5,314 nt of DNA from Dehalococcoidales bacterium (GTDB taxonomy: Bacteria; Chloroflexota; Dehalococcoidia; Dehalococcoidales; RBG-16-60-22). This document shows positions 5,087-5,314 of this stretch, in pieces. The stretch is taken from assembly GCA_030639445.1 (NCBI GenBank), contig DAOWCR010000084.1, forward strand, positions 1 to 5,314, given 5' to 3'. The notes under the pieces were generated by a model. It was not told the origin of the DNA, made no database searches, and saw only the letters and a program-made list of their open reading frames with translations. A program made the translations under genes and the position numbers. Numbering within the stretch: position 1 is the first letter of the stretch; every line of letters starts with the position of its first letter.

Positions 5087-5314
5087 CTAGTCAGCCGCCG
5101 GCCCTTCCCATCCTCTGGCGAAAACACCCATCTGGCGGCCGCGCTCCGCCTTGTTGAGGAAGTAGGCGGGCGGTGGTAGCTGGTCCGAGGTCCCTGGATT
5201 CTCCAGCCACTCCTTAACTTCGGCAACTTTCTCCGGGGTAATGCGCCCGTCGGCCAGGGCTTTTTCCAGAATTTGGCGGAAAGCTTCCTGTCTCATCTCC
5301 TGTCCCGGCGGGAA
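5087..5314 (-). CDS. Small uncharacterised protein or C-terminal fragment, possibly continuing past the window edge
   Basis: Reading leftward from the right edge, the frame is open for 75 codons and ends at 5087. It contains an ATG at 5296 that would give 69 residues. The AGGAG before that ATG touches it with no spacer, so it is a doubtful ribosome binding site and the true start may lie outside the window. The visible part begins with a charged helix, FRQILEKALADGRITPEKVAEVKEWLENP. The pattern of an ALADGRIT turn followed by a helix recalls short repeat-like domains in which a protein counts through helical pairs, but I cannot name a family. No signal peptide or membrane segment is visible. 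It converges with the nuclease gene across the hairpin at 5031-5058. Confidence 0.55.
   Translation of the reverse strand, partial: FPPGQEMRQEAFRQILEKALADGRITPEKVAEVKEWLENPGTSDQLPPPAYFLNKAERGRQMGVFARGWEGPAAD

Noticed and set aside
1..5314. CRISPR array, insertion sequence or defence cassette
   Set aside because: No regularly spaced repeats, transposase motifs or recognisable defence genes are present. The only mobile-element signal is the integrase at tRNA-Val.

Overview
The window is an ordinary bacterial chromosome stretch with the edge of what looks like an integrated mobile element at its left end. Moderately GC-rich DNA, strong AGGAGG-type ribosome binding sites, several TTG starts, a TIGR01906/DUF1461-type membrane protein, QueH and a lipoprotein nuclease would all fit a Chloroflexota (Dehalococcoidia-like) bacterium. 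That placement is an inference from gene content, not a demonstration.

Left (1-846): a tyrosine recombinase runs leftward off the window edge, with the first 225 residues visible. It starts 40 bp beyond the 3' end of a complete tRNA-Val(GAC) gene on the same strand. A clear TTGACG-17-TAGAAT promoter lies upstream of the tRNA. This is the classic layout of an element integrated in a tRNA gene, so the rest of the element should lie to the left of the window. Just past the tRNA's CCA is a degenerate copy of the tRNA's own T arm (14 of 18 bases) that can still fold.

Middle (847-2666): a 208-bp gap holds the tRNA promoter and a bulged inverted repeat at a possible promoter. A + strand gene follows for an uncharacterised four-helix membrane protein with a large external domain containing a degenerate internal repeat. 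It converges with a - strand TIGR01906/DUF1461-type four-helix membrane protein; only 19 bp separate the stop codons.

Right-centre (2667-4579): a - strand pair encodes a conserved protein of unknown function (292 aa, TTG start) and a small single-domain cupin. The pair is probably transcribed from a very good promoter, TTGACT-17-TAAAAT. Divergent from it is queH, for epoxyqueuosine reductase, the last step of queuosine tRNA modification.

Right (4566-5314): a thermonuclease-family lipoprotein gene overlaps the end of queH by 14 bp and is probably cotranscribed with it. A strong 12-bp hairpin follows, separating it from a convergent - strand small gene or C-terminal fragment that may continue past the window edge.

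I found no CRISPR array, insertion sequence, rRNA or convincing new multi-gene system. The most unexplained items are the T-arm-like repeat at the integration boundary and the unknown-function gene paired with a cupin.
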